A DNA stretch of 64,000 nucleotides from JACMPA01 sp035564115. Lineage in GTDB: Bacteria > Patescibacteriota > Saccharimonadia > Saccharimonadales > UBA4665. The first letter of the stretch is position 1. Every line of letters starts with the position of its first letter. Position numbers and translations under genes: made by a program. The stretch spans positions 27,535 to 91,534 of the forward strand of contig DATMTN010000012.1 in the NCBI GenBank assembly GCA_035564115.1, written 5' to 3'. The notes below the pieces were generated by a model. It worked only from the letters and a program-made list of their open reading frames with translations. It had not been told where the DNA came from and ran no database searches. Below are positions 22,904 through 31,202 of this stretch, piece by piece.

Positions 22904-25419
22904 AAATTAGTCTAAATTGGATGCGTGAATTTGGGGGCCAAGGACTGGATGTTCCGACTGATGAGTTGGTACGGCGTATTGGTGCCCAGCTGGGTGCGGT
23001 TGAGGAAGTCGAGAACTTGGGCGCAAAATACCAGGGAATCGTCATTGCAAAAATCGTCAGTTGTGTCGACCACCCCAATGCCGACCGCCTGCACATTTGC
23101 ACTATTGACGACGGCGGTATTACACCCGACGTCAAGCGGGATGCCAACGGCCATGTCCAAGTGGTTTGTGGTGCACCGAATGCCCGCGAAGGCATTACGG
23201 TTGCGTGGCTGCCACCAGGGGCAACGGTACCTGACAGCGTGGGTACGGGCGATCCGTTCGTGCTGGAAGCCCGCGAACTCCGCGGCGTCGTTAGCAATGG
23301 TATGCTGGCCTCGCCAAAGGAATTGGCACTCGGTGAGAATCATGACGGCATTCTAGAAATTGACCCCACCCAGTGGACACCAAGCCAAATGGAGATCAAA
23401 CCTGGCGCCGACTTCGCCAAGGTCTTTGGTCTGGATGACATGATTATTGATATTGAAAACAAGATGTTCACCCACCGGCCGGACTGCTTTGGTCAGCTGG
23501 GCGTGGCGCGCGAAATTGCTGGTATTAGTGGCCAGCAGTTCATATCACCACGTTGGTATAGCGACAAGCCACAGTTCCCGAATGGCGATGGTCTGGCGCT
23601 AGAAGTTGTGAATGAATCACCAGAGCTCGTACCACGCCTAATGACCCTGACGATGAAGAATGTAAAGATTGCGCCCAGCCCGCTCTGGCTACAATGTGCA
23701 CTCATCCGCGTTGGTGCCAAGCCGATCAACAACGTGGTGGATGTCACGAACTATATCATGCTACTGACAGCGCAGCCGACTCATGCCTATGACTACGACA
23801 AATTGCGCGGTCACAAGCTGGTGGCGCGCATGGCCAAGCCAGGCGAAAAGGCGCTGTTATTGAATCACAAGACGTACGAATTTGATCCAGCGGACATCGT
23901 CATCGCTGACGGCGAAGGGCCAATCGGCTTGGCCGGTATCATGGGTGGTGGCGACAGTGAAGTGTCCGATGAGACCACGAATATTGTGCTGGAGTGTGCC
24001 AACTTTGATATGTACAACGTCCGTCGCAGCAGCATGCGCCACGGCATCTTTACCGATGCGCTGACTCGCTTCAACAAGGGCCAATCACCCCTACAGAACG
24101 ACCACGTACTGCATTTGCTAATGCAGTCAGTTCAAGACGTAGCAGGGGGGGAAGCCGCTGGCCAAGTTACTGATATCAACAGTGCCGATGGTCGTGAATG
24201 GGTCCATCCACCGGTGCCAGTGACGGTTGAATTCGTAAATGCTCGTCTGGGCTTTGACCTATCAGCCGATGACATGAAACAACTGCTCGAAAACGTGGAG
24301 TTCCGAGTGGACGCCGACGGCGACAAGCTAACAGTGATGGCACCATTCTGGCGGACTGATGTTGAAACCCGTGAAGATGTGGTGGAAGAAATCGGTCGCT
24401 TGTATGGCTTCGACAAGTTACCACTCGTACTCCCCGAGCGCGACATCGTCCCGGCTCACCGCAATGACACACTGCAAACCAAGGCGGCTATTCGCGCCAA
24501 GCTCAAGACGATGGGCGCCAACGAAGTACTGACGTATTCGTTTGTGCACGGTAACTTGCTCGACAAAATGGGGCAGAACAAAGCCCAGGCATTCAGCCTA
24601 AGTAATGCCCTCAGCCCAGACTTGCAGTACTATCGCCTGAGTCTTACACCAAGCTTGCTCGACAAAGTGCATATGAATGCCAAGGCTGGCTACGACGCCT
24701 TTGCGTTGTTTGAAATCGGTACAGTGCATGGCCAGGGTGAGGTTGATGAAGACGGTCTACCGAAGGGCATGGGCCGAGTGAGCTTGGTGTATGCAAACAC
24801 CGGCAAGCAACAGTCGACAGCCTACTATCAGGCGAGAACTTTTGCTAGCGAACTGCTCGCCGAACACTTAGATATAGGGCAGATCCGTTTTGTGCCGATT
24901 GCTGAAGCCGGCTTTGCGGATCATAAGTTATTCCAACAGATGATCGCGCCTTATGATGATGGCCGCGCGGCGGTACTGCTGATTGGTGAGCGTCCACTTG
25001 GTGTCGTTGGTGAGTTCAAGCCGAGTGTCGCCAAGGCCATAAAACTACCCAAACAGTGCGCTGGATTTGAACTGTTCTTGTCGGCGTTCAAGGCGGAACG
25101 GAGCAATACGTATCAGCCGCTTTCTCGTTTCCCGAGTGTTACGCAGGACATTACTCTCAAAATCACGACTGCTACGAAGTTCGAAGACGTAGCTAACGCC
25201 TTGCAACAGTCCCTGAGTGGTGCACAAAGCGAGGCGCTGACACTGGCGCTTAAGCCACTGGGTATCTATCAATCACCGGATGATGGCGAACATAAGAATA
25301 TCAGCTTCCGACTAGTGGCAACCAGCTACCAGAAGACGCTGAAAGATGCCGAGGTGAACGACGTACTCGAGGCTGCTGCACATTCAGCCCAGCGGGCCGT
25401 TGGGGCGGAAAGAATCTAG
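22900..25419 (+). CDS. pheT: Phenylalanine--tRNA ligase beta subunit
   Basis: 839 aa, full length. Domain order is as in bacterial PheT: N-terminal part; EMAP-type tRNA-binding domain (about 40-150, with VDHPNADRLHICTIDDGG and VVCGAPNAREG); B3/B4 editing domain (KMFTHRPDCFGQLGVAREI, LGAKPINNVVDVTNYIM type segment); B5 domain; the catalytic-like core (VLTYSFVHGNLL); and the C-terminal FDX-ACB anticodon-binding domain (SRFPSVTQDITLKI). Last gene of the operon, with its start overlapping the PPOX stop. Confidence 0.97.
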   Translation: MKISLNWMREFGGQGLDVPTDELVRRIGAQLGAVEEVENLGAKYQGIVIAKIVSCVDHPNADRLHICTIDDGGITPDVKRDANGHVQVVCGAPNAREGITVAWLPPGATVPDSVGTGDPFVLEARELRGVVSNGMLASPKELALGENHDGILEIDPTQWTPSQMEIKPGADFAKVFGLDDMIIDIENKMFTHRPDCFGQLGVAREIAGISGQQFISPRWYSDKPQFPNGDGLALEVVNESPELVPRLMTLTMKNVKIAPSPLWLQCALIRVGAKPINNVVDVTNYIMLLTAQPTHAYDYDKLRGHKLVARMAKPGEKALLLNHKTYEFDPADIVIADGEGPIGLAGIMGGGDSEVSDETTNIVLECANFDMYNVRRSSMRHGIFTDALTRFNKGQSPLQNDHVLHLLMQSVQDVAGGEAAGQVTDINSADGREWVHPPVPVTVEFVNARLGFDLSADDMKQLLENVEFRVDADGDKLTVMAPFWRTDVETREDVVEEIGRLYGFDKLPLVLPERDIVPAHRNDTLQTKAAIRAKLKTMGANEVLTYSFVHGNLLDKMGQNKAQAFSLSNALSPDLQYYRLSLTPSLLDKVHMNAKAGYDAFALFEIGTVHGQGEVDEDGLPKGMGRVSLVYANTGKQQSTAYYQARTFASELLAEHLDIGQIRFVPIAEAGFADHKLFQQMIAPYDDGRAAVLLIGERPLGVVGEFKPSVAKAIKLPKQCAGFELFLSAFKAERSNTYQPLSRFPSVTQDITLKITTATKFEDVANALQQSLSGAQSEALTLALKPLGIYQSPDDGEHKNISFRLVATSYQKTLKDAEVNDVLEAAAHSAQRAVGAERI

Positions 25420-25422
25420 CTC

Positions 25423-26166
25423 ATGCAAACCACGCTTCAGGTGGGTGAGCGGGCGGTCCAGATTGAATACGTCTTAGCACCTCAAATGGTGGTGTTTAGC
25501 CATGGGTTTGGTGTCCGGCATGATGCCCGAGGTCTCTTCACCGATATCGTAGCGGCCCTGCCGAAGGGCTGGGGGTATGCGCTGTTCGATTATGACTCGT
25601 ACGACGAGGCGACCAAACAACAACATGTTGTTGGCTTTGCCACTCGACTAAAAGAGCTCAAAGCCGTGGTGGATTGGGCCCTCGTCCAAAAAGGTGTTGA
25701 AAAGTTACATTTGGTAGGACATTCGATGGGTAGTCTAACTATAGCGAGCCTGGCTCCAGAAATTCGGGGCGAGATTGTCCTGATGGTTCCACCATTGACG
25801 CTTGGTTCTCGGTTCGTGGAGCTGTACAACAAGCGCCCGGGTGTAGAGCACGAAGGGCACACCTGGAGCATCCCACGCAGCGACGGCACAACTACGATCG
25901 TAGATGATGTAGCATTTGCCGAGCTTATGAGTATCGACGCCGAGGGCGAGCTTGCTAAATTGGCCATGTTCCGGTCGTACACTATCGTGCTTGCAGGCAC
26001 AGACGAGGTCTTGCCGGACGAAGATTATACCGATCTGATTGTAATGCCGAGTGTGAGCATGCAGGGTATCGATCAGGCTGACCATGATTTTAGCGGCCGA
26101 GCTCGAAAAGAGAGTGTCAGCATTGTGGTACGACTATTGCAGGGTGACAAGATAGATGCCGAATGA
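25423..26166 (+). CDS. Alpha/beta-hydrolase
   Basis: 247 aa soluble alpha/beta-hydrolase. The nucleophile elbow is GHSMGS in KLHLVGHSMGSLTIASLAP, the oxyanion region is VVFSHGFGVRHDARG, an acidic residue is in VLAGTDEVLPDEDY, and the C-terminal His is in QADHDFSG. Together these give a plausible Ser-Asp-His triad. It follows pheT by 3 nt and is likely co-transcribed. Esterase or lipase activity is expected; the substrate is unknown. Confidence 0.83.
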   Translation: MQTTLQVGERAVQIEYVLAPQMVVFSHGFGVRHDARGLFTDIVAALPKGWGYALFDYDSYDEATKQQHVVGFATRLKELKAVVDWALVQKGVEKLHLVGHSMGSLTIASLAPEIRGEIVLMVPPLTLGSRFVELYNKRPGVEHEGHTWSIPRSDGTTTIVDDVAFAELMSIDAEGELAKLAMFRSYTIVLAGTDEVLPDEDYTDLIVMPSVSMQGIDQADHDFSGRARKESVSIVVRLLQGDKIDAE

Positions 26167-26216
26167 GCGTCACTAGTTTGTAGAAGAAATATATCGACGC
26201 TGTCGATAGCATAGGC

Positions 26217-26222
26217 TATACT
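26217..26222 (+). promoter_or_regulatory. -10 of the FKBP pair
   Basis: TATACT, 10 nt before the ATG at 26233; very short leader. Confidence 0.5.
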
Positions 26223-26232
26223 GGTTGCTAAG

Positions 26233-26784
26233 ATGACAAAAGTGAAGGATCGAATTTTTGCAGGTTTTGGTGCGTTATTGTTTTTAGTGACCGCTTCAGC
26301 TCTGACTATTGCGGTGATTGTAAACGCTGTCGGTAATCACGACTCAAGCCAGTCGGAGGCACAGGCCGCCAGTAAGGCCGCGAGCTGCTCGTCTACGGCG
26401 CCAATTGCGGCAGCAACCTTGCCAGCACCAGATGTCTATAAACCCGATGGTGAAGTTAAGACACTGGACAAGACCGACCTCGAGGTTGGTACCGGTGCTA
26501 CCCTCAAGAGTGGTGACTGTGTGCAGGTAAAATACTATGGCACGCTGGCGAGTGACGGGACGAAGTTTGACGAGAACTTCACGCAGCCAACCGCGTTCCA
26601 GTTCCAGCTGGGCAAGGGCAATGTTATTCAGGGCTGGGACCAAGGCCTCGTGGGCGCCAAAGTTGGGGGCACGCGTCGACTCGTTATCCCGGCAAACCTT
26701 GCCTACGGCAATCAAGCTGCTGGTAGTATTCCGGCCGACTCTGCCCTTGTCTTTGTCGTAGAGATTTTGAAGGTGGCGAACTAA
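26233..26784 (+). CDS. Membrane-anchored FKBP-type peptidyl-prolyl isomerase
   Basis: 183 aa. One N-terminal helix (FGALLFLVTASALTIAVIVN) and a linker place the FKBP domain (about 75-183) outside the cytoplasmic membrane. FKBP landmarks are VQVKYYGTLASDGTKFDENF, the NVIQGWDQGLVGAKVGGTRR stretch and IPANLAYGNQAAGSIPADS, including the Trp and Tyr of the active site. Extracytoplasmic folding helper, probably for exported proteins such as the surface proteins in this window. Its stop overlaps the ATG of the second FKBP by one base. Confidence 0.92.
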   Translation: MTKVKDRIFAGFGALLFLVTASALTIAVIVNAVGNHDSSQSEAQAASKAASCSSTAPIAAATLPAPDVYKPDGEVKTLDKTDLEVGTGATLKSGDCVQVKYYGTLASDGTKFDENFTQPTAFQFQLGKGNVIQGWDQGLVGAKVGGTRRLVIPANLAYGNQAAGSIPADSALVFVVEILKVAN

Positions 26785-27143
26785 TGTTGGACGATTTTGC
26801 TCCTGTTGACCAGGTTTCTGAGCTGCAGATTATCGACCGCGTTGAAGGCACGGGTGACACCGTAGCGGCTGGTGCGACAGTCACGGTTGACTACACGGGT
26901 GCGGTTGCGGCGACCGGCCATGTATTTCAAAGCAGTAAAGACTTCGGTAAGCCCATTACTTTTGGTCTGAATCAGGTTATCAAAGGCTGGACTGACGGCA
27001 TTCCGGGCATGAAAGTTGGTGGCACGCGTCGACTCGTTATCCCGGCCGAACAAGCGTATGGCTCACGACCACCCTATGGCTCTGGCATCCCTGCCGATGC
27101 TCCACTCGTCTTTGATGTGACTCTTCACGCTATCGAAGCATAG
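26784..27143 (+). CDS. FKBP-type peptidyl-prolyl isomerase, cytoplasmic
   Basis: 119 aa, FKBP domain without signal or helix. It has VTVDYTGAVAATGHVFQSSK, QVIKGWTDGIPGMKVGGTRR and AYGSRPPYGSGIPADAPLVF, so the active-site aromatic residues are kept. It is coupled to the membrane-anchored FKBP by a TAATG overlap. The two share a 35-nt DNA tract with one mismatch (26659-26693 and 27012-27046), pointing to duplication with conversion. Confidence 0.92.
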   Translation: MLDDFAPVDQVSELQIIDRVEGTGDTVAAGATVTVDYTGAVAATGHVFQSSKDFGKPITFGLNQVIKGWTDGIPGMKVGGTRRLVIPAEQAYGSRPPYGSGIPADAPLVFDVTLHAIEA

Positions 27144-27183
27144 CCCGGAAACGACTCGTTTTGTCTGTCAAACGTATTAAAAA

Positions 27184-27199
27184 ACACAATATGTAGCGT
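27184..27199 (+). promoter_or_regulatory. NrdR-box-like site before the glutaredoxin gene
   Basis: ACACAATATGTAGCGT fits the published NrdR box pattern acaCwAtATaTwGtgt at 14 of 16 positions. NrdR boxes control ribonucleotide reductase and nrdH genes. A clear second box at the usual spacing was not found. Confidence 0.45.
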
Positions 27200-27231
27200 A
27201 TTGACGACCAACTAATACGCTAGAGTATACT
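27194..27231 (+). promoter_or_regulatory. Promoter with embedded 9-bp inverted repeat, glutaredoxin gene
   Basis: TTGACG (27201-27206), 19-nt spacer, TATACT (27226-27231). TAGCGTATT (27194-27202) and AATACGCTA (27214-27222) form a perfect inverted repeat covering the -35 and spacer, with a third CGTATT at 27173-27178. The layout suggests repressor control. Confidence 0.55.
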
Positions 27232-27294
27232 CATAGTTACAAGCAAAGATATACAAAAGTAACAGGTCAAAACGATCTACAGAGGGAAACAATT

Positions 27295-27543
27295 ATGGTC
27301 AAAAACATCACTATCTTCACCACCAACACCTGCGCTTACTGCGCTATGGTGAAGCGTTTTCTGGATGCTAAGGACCACAAGTACGAAGTTGTGAACCTCG
27401 ATGAACAGCCAGAGCGTCAGGCTGAGGCACTTGCGCTGAGCGGTGCGTTGACCGTACCTGTTACGGTTGTTACCAAGCAAGATGACAGCCGCGAAGTCAT
27501 CGTCGGCTACAACCTAAGCAAGCTGGCACCAGCTGTCGCCTAG
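27295..27543 (+). CDS. Glutaredoxin-like NrdH-type redox protein
   Basis: 82 aa thioredoxin-fold protein. The active site is CAYC in TTNTCAYCAMVKRFLDAK, with the cis-Pro loop in LTVPVTVV. NrdH-type proteins take electrons from thioredoxin reductase and feed ribonucleotide reductase. A trxB gene follows directly (27621), which supports an NrdH/TrxB pair rather than a glutathione system. The RBS AGAGGG is good. The promoter region carries an NrdR-box-like site and an inverted repeat, so regulation by dNTP status is possible (inference). Confidence 0.88.
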   Translation: MVKNITIFTTNTCAYCAMVKRFLDAKDHKYEVVNLDEQPERQAEALALSGALTVPVTVVTKQDDSREVIVGYNLSKLAPAVA

Positions 27544-27549
27544 ACCTGG

Positions 27550-27555
27550 TACAAT
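27550..27555 (+). promoter_or_regulatory. Possible own promoter of trxB
   Basis: TGG-TACAAT, the same extended -10 used by leaderless genes here, but placed just before the terminator hairpin 27569-27599. If used, trxB would have an attenuated leader. Confidence 0.4.
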
Positions 27556-27568
27556 TGATATAGAACGG

Positions 27569-27599
27569 AAAAATGCTCCTTCGACCAGGGAGCATTTTT
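27569..27599 (+). terminator. Strong hairpin with T-run between glutaredoxin and trxB
   Basis: AAAAATGCTCC and GGAGCATTTTT, 11 bp perfect, 9-nt loop. Either the terminator of the glutaredoxin gene or an attenuator in the trxB leader. Confidence 0.85.
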
Positions 27600-27620
27600 A
27601 AACTAAAGAGGGAGAGAGAC

Positions 27621-28577
27621 ATGGCCGATGCAATCGAGACACCAAAGCATGATGTGATAATCGTGGGCGCTGGCCCAGCGGCTCTGACAGCCGCCATTTA
27701 TACGACACGTGAGGATATCGATACGTTGCTGTTTGAGCGTGGCGTGCCCGGCGGCCTGGCGGCTATCACGGACTGGGTTGATAACTACCCCGGTTTTGCC
27801 GATGGTATCGCTGGTCTTGACCTCGCTACCGCCTTGCAGAAGCAAGCTGAACGTTTTGGCGCTGTGATTGAGCTCGGTGAAGTGCTGGGTATCAAAGACG
27901 AGGGCGAATGGAAACGGCTCGACACTACAAGTGGTGATATGCTGGCTCGGGTAGTCTTGATTGCGACTGGGAGTGACTACAAGCGTGTCGGCGTGCCCGG
28001 CGAGCAGGAATACTACGCCCACGGCGTGCACTACTGCGCCACCTGTGATGGTGCTTTCTATCGTGATCGCAAGCTCGTGGTGATCGGTGGTGGTAACTCC
28101 GCCGTCCAGGAGGCGATCTTCCTGACTCGTTTCGCTAGCCATATCGATCTATTGGTGCGCTCAACCATCAAAGCCAGTGATGTATTGCAGGATGACCTGC
28201 AAAAGTTTGTTGATGAAGGCAAAATTACCGTGCACCTCGGTACAGGCACAGATGAAATCGTCGGTGAAGACGGCAATGTCGTCAAGGTAGTGGGCACGCA
28301 GAACGGCAAAAAGGTTGAATTCCCAACTGACGGTGTCTTTGTGTTCGTGGGCTTGAGCCCCAACAACCAAGTCGTAAAGGACCAGGTAGAACTAGACGAA
28401 GTCGGACTGATCAAAGCCGATGAAAATCTCATGACAAACATTCCCGGCATCTTTGTGGCGGGTGATATTCGCTCTCACGCCACCATGCAGATTGCTTCCG
28501 CAGCCGGTGAAGGTGCCACAGCCGCCCTCAAGATTCGCGAATACCTCGAAGGTCGCGAACACCCCGTTCAGAACTAG
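27621..28577 (+). CDS. trxB: Thioredoxin reductase
   Basis: 318 aa flavoenzyme passing electrons from NAD(P)H to thioredoxin-like proteins. FAD-binding VIIVGAGPAALTAAIYTTRE, redox-active CATC in YCATCDGAFYRD, NAD(P) motif VVIGGGNSAVQEAIFL and the C-terminal FAD motif GIFVAGDIRSHATMQ are all present. The start at 27621 follows AAGAGGGAGAG. It sits after the NrdH-like gene behind a strong hairpin (27569-27599). Convergent with the flavin reductase gene, which it overlaps by 4 nt. Confidence 0.96.
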   Translation: MADAIETPKHDVIIVGAGPAALTAAIYTTREDIDTLLFERGVPGGLAAITDWVDNYPGFADGIAGLDLATALQKQAERFGAVIELGEVLGIKDEGEWKRLDTTSGDMLARVVLIATGSDYKRVGVPGEQEYYAHGVHYCATCDGAFYRDRKLVVIGGGNSAVQEAIFLTRFASHIDLLVRSTIKASDVLQDDLQKFVDEGKITVHLGTGTDEIVGEDGNVVKVVGTQNGKKVEFPTDGVFVFVGLSPNNQVVKDQVELDEVGLIKADENLMTNIPGIFVAGDIRSHATMQIASAAGEGATAALKIREYLEGREHPVQN

Positions 28578-29245
28578 AGTTCCGCGTAACCATCGTAGTA
28601 ATCAAACACAATTTGATTGCGGGGGACACCGAGCTGTTCGAATTGGGCTCGTAGGCCCTCCACGAAACGCTGACTACCAGAAAGGTAATAGAACGAATCC
28701 GGTGGGGATGTATCTAATACCTGCTGGGCAGTGAGCCGATTGGGCGCGATGGTGAGCGCTGACCAGGCAAGTGGGTAAGAGTTAAAAAGTTCTCTATAGA
28801 GCTGCTCACGCTTGTCACGGAGGGCGTAGTAAAAGAATATTTGGCGTTCCTCACGCTTGGCGAGCAGCTCCTGTAGCATGCTGACATAACTGGCAATACC
28901 GATGCCACCGGCAATGAACACCAGCGGCAAGTTGGGATCTTTGGGCAGAATCAGGTCGCCCATAGCATCCTGACAGCTGGCTGGGTCGCCGGGTTGAAGC
29001 CGAGTGAGTGCTTCTTTGTGTGGGCTGTGTGGCTCAGGCAGCTTCAGGATAAAGGTGATGAGCTCATCACCAGGCTGCGAGGTGAGCGTATAAACACGGG
29101 CTGACCCTCGCGAGTCGCCAACGACGCCCGGGACATTGATGGACACATACTGGCCCGCAACGAAGTCGAGCGGACGCTCGGATTGAAAGGTGTATTCCCA
29201 GATAGTCGGGGCTAGCTCTCGCCGTTCTACGAAACTCAATTTCAT
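28574..29245 (-). CDS. Ferredoxin-NADP reductase-like flavoprotein
   Basis: 223 aa. FAD-binding barrel plus NAD(P) domain: the FAD signature RVYTLTS and FVAGQYVSINVPG, then LVFIAGGIGIASYVSMLQ for the nucleotide. The C-terminal aromatic end of plant-type FNRs is replaced by DYYDGYAEL. No fused [2Fe-2S] domain. An electron-transfer partner is not visible nearby. The start at 29245 is chosen for the TATACT -10 element 7 nt upstream; a 13-residue N-terminal extension is possible but lacks family support. Confidence 0.85.
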   Translation of the reverse strand: MKLSFVERRELAPTIWEYTFQSERPLDFVAGQYVSINVPGVVGDSRGSARVYTLTSQPGDELITFILKLPEPHSPHKEALTRLQPGDPASCQDAMGDLILPKDPNLPLVFIAGGIGIASYVSMLQELLAKREERQIFFYYALRDKREQLYRELFNSYPLAWSALTIAPNRLTAQQVLDTSPPDSFYYLSGSQRFVEGLRAQFEQLGVPRNQIVFDYYDGYAEL

Positions 29246-29252
29246 ACGTCTA

Positions 29253-29258
29253 AGTATA
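29253..29258 (-). promoter_or_regulatory. -10 of the flavoprotein gene (leaderless)
   Basis: TATACT on the minus strand, 7 nt before the ATG at 29245. Confidence 0.6.
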
Positions 29259-29323
29259 CCGAAACAGCACTCAAACACGGGCATTGTAATTTTGGGAGGA
29301 CGGACCTCCCAGGCAGTATGTGG

Positions 29324-30025
29324 CTAGTTTGGGAAGCGGTCAGGGTAGTCGGTTATGATGCCGTGCAGGCCGTATTTAGCCCACTTGGCGGGTCGGGTTG
29401 GGTTTGTGGGCAAGAAAGGGACGTGCTGGTCGGGATAAGTGAAGAGCTTATAACGCTTCGCCAGATTTCGGACGACACCCCACCAGAGGTATGACTGATC
29501 CATGCTCAAATAGTTGGTGCCCAGTCGACGTGCCCGACTGACAGCTCGGACGCTGGACCAGACTTCGAGTACGACAATATCAATTGCTGGCAGAGCAGCC
29601 CGCAGCTCCCGGAGAACCTTAAAATCAAACGAAGCAAATATGAAGTCCGATGGCTGCCAGCCCTTGTCCAGGAATGACTGAACGATGGCGATAACCGGCT
29701 TAGTGTCTACGCGCTTCTTAACTTCTATCATTAGTCGGACCCGTCGATCCACAAAATCAATAGCTTCCTCGAGGGTGACCATAGTCCCATGATGTTCACG
29801 GAGCTGCGGCAACGTCATATCAAGCACGGTCAGTAGCTTCTTGTCCTCAGTCGTGAGCTGTTTGTCGTGAACGATCACGGCATGACCATCTTTTGATATC
29901 CGGACATCGGTCTCGATTTGATCGACGCCATTCTGAATGGCGACCTCGAAACCTTCGAGCGTGTTTTCTGGCGCCAGGCCTTTGGCGCCGCGGTGACCGA
30001 CAATGAGTGGTTTGGCTGCATGCAT
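29324..30025 (-). CDS. Glycerophosphodiester phosphodiesterase
   Basis: 233 aa. A TIM-barrel GDPD: IVGHRGAKGLAPENTLEGF with the catalytic His-Arg and Glu, QIETDVRISKDGHAVIVHD with the metal-binding Glu-x-Asp and second His, and a conserved Lys in LMIEVKK. It hydrolyses glycerophosphodiesters to glycerol-3-phosphate and alcohol. There is no signal peptide with the start at 30025, so it would act on internal or scavenged lipid head groups. A longer in-frame start at 30085 would overlap ppa and is unlikely. Confidence 0.92.
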   Translation of the reverse strand: MHAAKPLIVGHRGAKGLAPENTLEGFEVAIQNGVDQIETDVRISKDGHAVIVHDKQLTTEDKKLLTVLDMTLPQLREHHGTMVTLEEAIDFVDRRVRLMIEVKKRVDTKPVIAIVQSFLDKGWQPSDFIFASFDFKVLRELRAALPAIDIVVLEVWSSVRAVSRARRLGTNYLSMDQSYLWWGVVRNLAKRYKLFTYPDQHVPFLPTNPTRPAKWAKYGLHGIITDYPDRFPN

Positions 30026-30034
30026 TTCCGACGT

Positions 30035-30044
30035 AGTGTACAAT
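30035..30044. promoter_or_regulatory. Overlapping divergent -10 elements (GDPD and ppa)
   Basis: TACAAT on the plus strand (30039-30044, for ppa) and TACACT on the minus strand (30040-30035, for GDPD) share two base pairs around TGTACA. Polymerase cannot occupy both at once. Confidence 0.55.
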
Positions 30045-30083
30045 GGTTTCCAGATTGAAACAATGTGAGTAAGAGGAGAAAAC

Positions 30084-30611
30084 ATGCCTGATTTTAATCA
30101 AGTTCTAACCCCGGGTGACTATCACAACGGCACTGTGAATACCGTCGTCGAAATTCCGGAAGGCTCCCGCCTGAAGGTAGAATGGGACCGTGAGCACGCT
30201 GCGTTCAAGTTGGACCGTGTTGAGCCGGCTATCTTTGCCAAGCCCTGCAACTACGGCTTCATTCCACAGACGCTCGATGAGGATGGTGACGAGCTTGATA
30301 CGCTAATCATCTGCCCCGAGCCCCTAGCAACTGGCGTGTGGCTCGAAGCGACCATCATCGGTGTCATGAAATTTGTTGATGACGGTGAGGTTGATGACAA
30401 GATCGTGGTCGTACCAAGCGACAATCGTGATGATGGTAACGCTGTCAAATCACTCGATGATATTGCGCAGCTTGTAAAGCAGCTGGAGCACCACTTTACG
30501 CACTACAAAGACCTCAAGAAGCCTGGTAGCACCCAGGTCACTGGTTGGGGCGACGCCGAAGAGGCCAAAAAGGTTATCGCTGAATCAATCGAACGCTACA
30601 ACAAGCAATAA
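30084..30611 (+). CDS. ppa: Inorganic pyrophosphatase (family I)
   Basis: 175 aa soluble Mg-dependent pyrophosphatase. EIPEGSRLKVEWD, YGFIPQTLDEDGDELDTLI with the Asp cluster that holds the metals, and VGVMKFVDDGEVDDKI-like and DKIVVVPSDN segments match the family. It removes PPi from biosynthesis. It has a clear AGAGGAG RBS and a -10 element at 30039. The NUDIX gene starts at the base after its stop, so the two are co-transcribed, which suits NUDIX enzymes that release pyrophosphate or phosphate. Confidence 0.95.
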   Translation: MPDFNQVLTPGDYHNGTVNTVVEIPEGSRLKVEWDREHAAFKLDRVEPAIFAKPCNYGFIPQTLDEDGDELDTLIICPEPLATGVWLEATIIGVMKFVDDGEVDDKIVVVPSDNRDDGNAVKSLDDIAQLVKQLEHHFTHYKDLKKPGSTQVTGWGDAEEAKKVIAESIERYNKQ

Positions 30612-31202
30612 ATGAGAAAGATTGTCCCTACCGATAGTGTCCTCATACCGGACACCGCTCAGAAAGTCTTCGCTGGCATAGTCCACGATGCGTACCACTG
30701 GCAGCAGGAAATGTTTGACGGCTCGCAGGCTACTTTCGAAATGTTGCGCCGCGCTGATACGACGGCCGTGATTTGTGTGGTTGATGGCAAGATTCTGGTA
30801 CTCGATGATGAGCAGCCACACCGCAGTGTGCGTAAAAGCTTTCCGGGTGGTCGAGTCGAGGCAACTGACAGTAGTATTCTGGATTCCGCCAAGCGCGAAG
30901 TGCTCGAAGAAGCTGGCTACACATTTACAAACTGGCGATTGGTAGATGTGGAACAACCCCAGGCCAAGCTTGAATGGTTTGTGCATACCTACATTGCTTG
31001 GGATGGCCAACAAATTGGTGAACCACAGAATGATGGCGGTGAGCGTATTACCGTGCACGCTCATGAATTTGACGAGGTAAAGCAGATGGTGCTCGATGGT
31101 GTCGAGTACATCAACGAAAGCCATCTCCTCTTTAAACAGTCAGAGACTCTGGATGAGCTCTTGGCTCTGCCGGAATTTAAAGGCATCGAAATTGAACGCT
31201 AA
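30612..31202 (+). CDS. NUDIX hydrolase 1
   Basis: 196 aa. The Nudix box is SFPGGRVEATDSSILDSAKR followed by EVLEEAGY, so the REVLEEAG core is intact with one extra residue in the spacer. The N-terminal 50 residues are not part of the Nudix fold. It hydrolyses nucleoside diphosphates linked to some moiety X; X is unknown. It begins directly at the ppa stop and overlaps the likely start of the next NUDIX gene. Confidence 0.88.
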   Translation: MRKIVPTDSVLIPDTAQKVFAGIVHDAYHWQQEMFDGSQATFEMLRRADTTAVICVVDGKILVLDDEQPHRSVRKSFPGGRVEATDSSILDSAKREVLEEAGYTFTNWRLVDVEQPQAKLEWFVHTYIAWDGQQIGEPQNDGGERITVHAHEFDEVKQMVLDGVEYINESHLLFKQSETLDELLALPEFKGIEIER

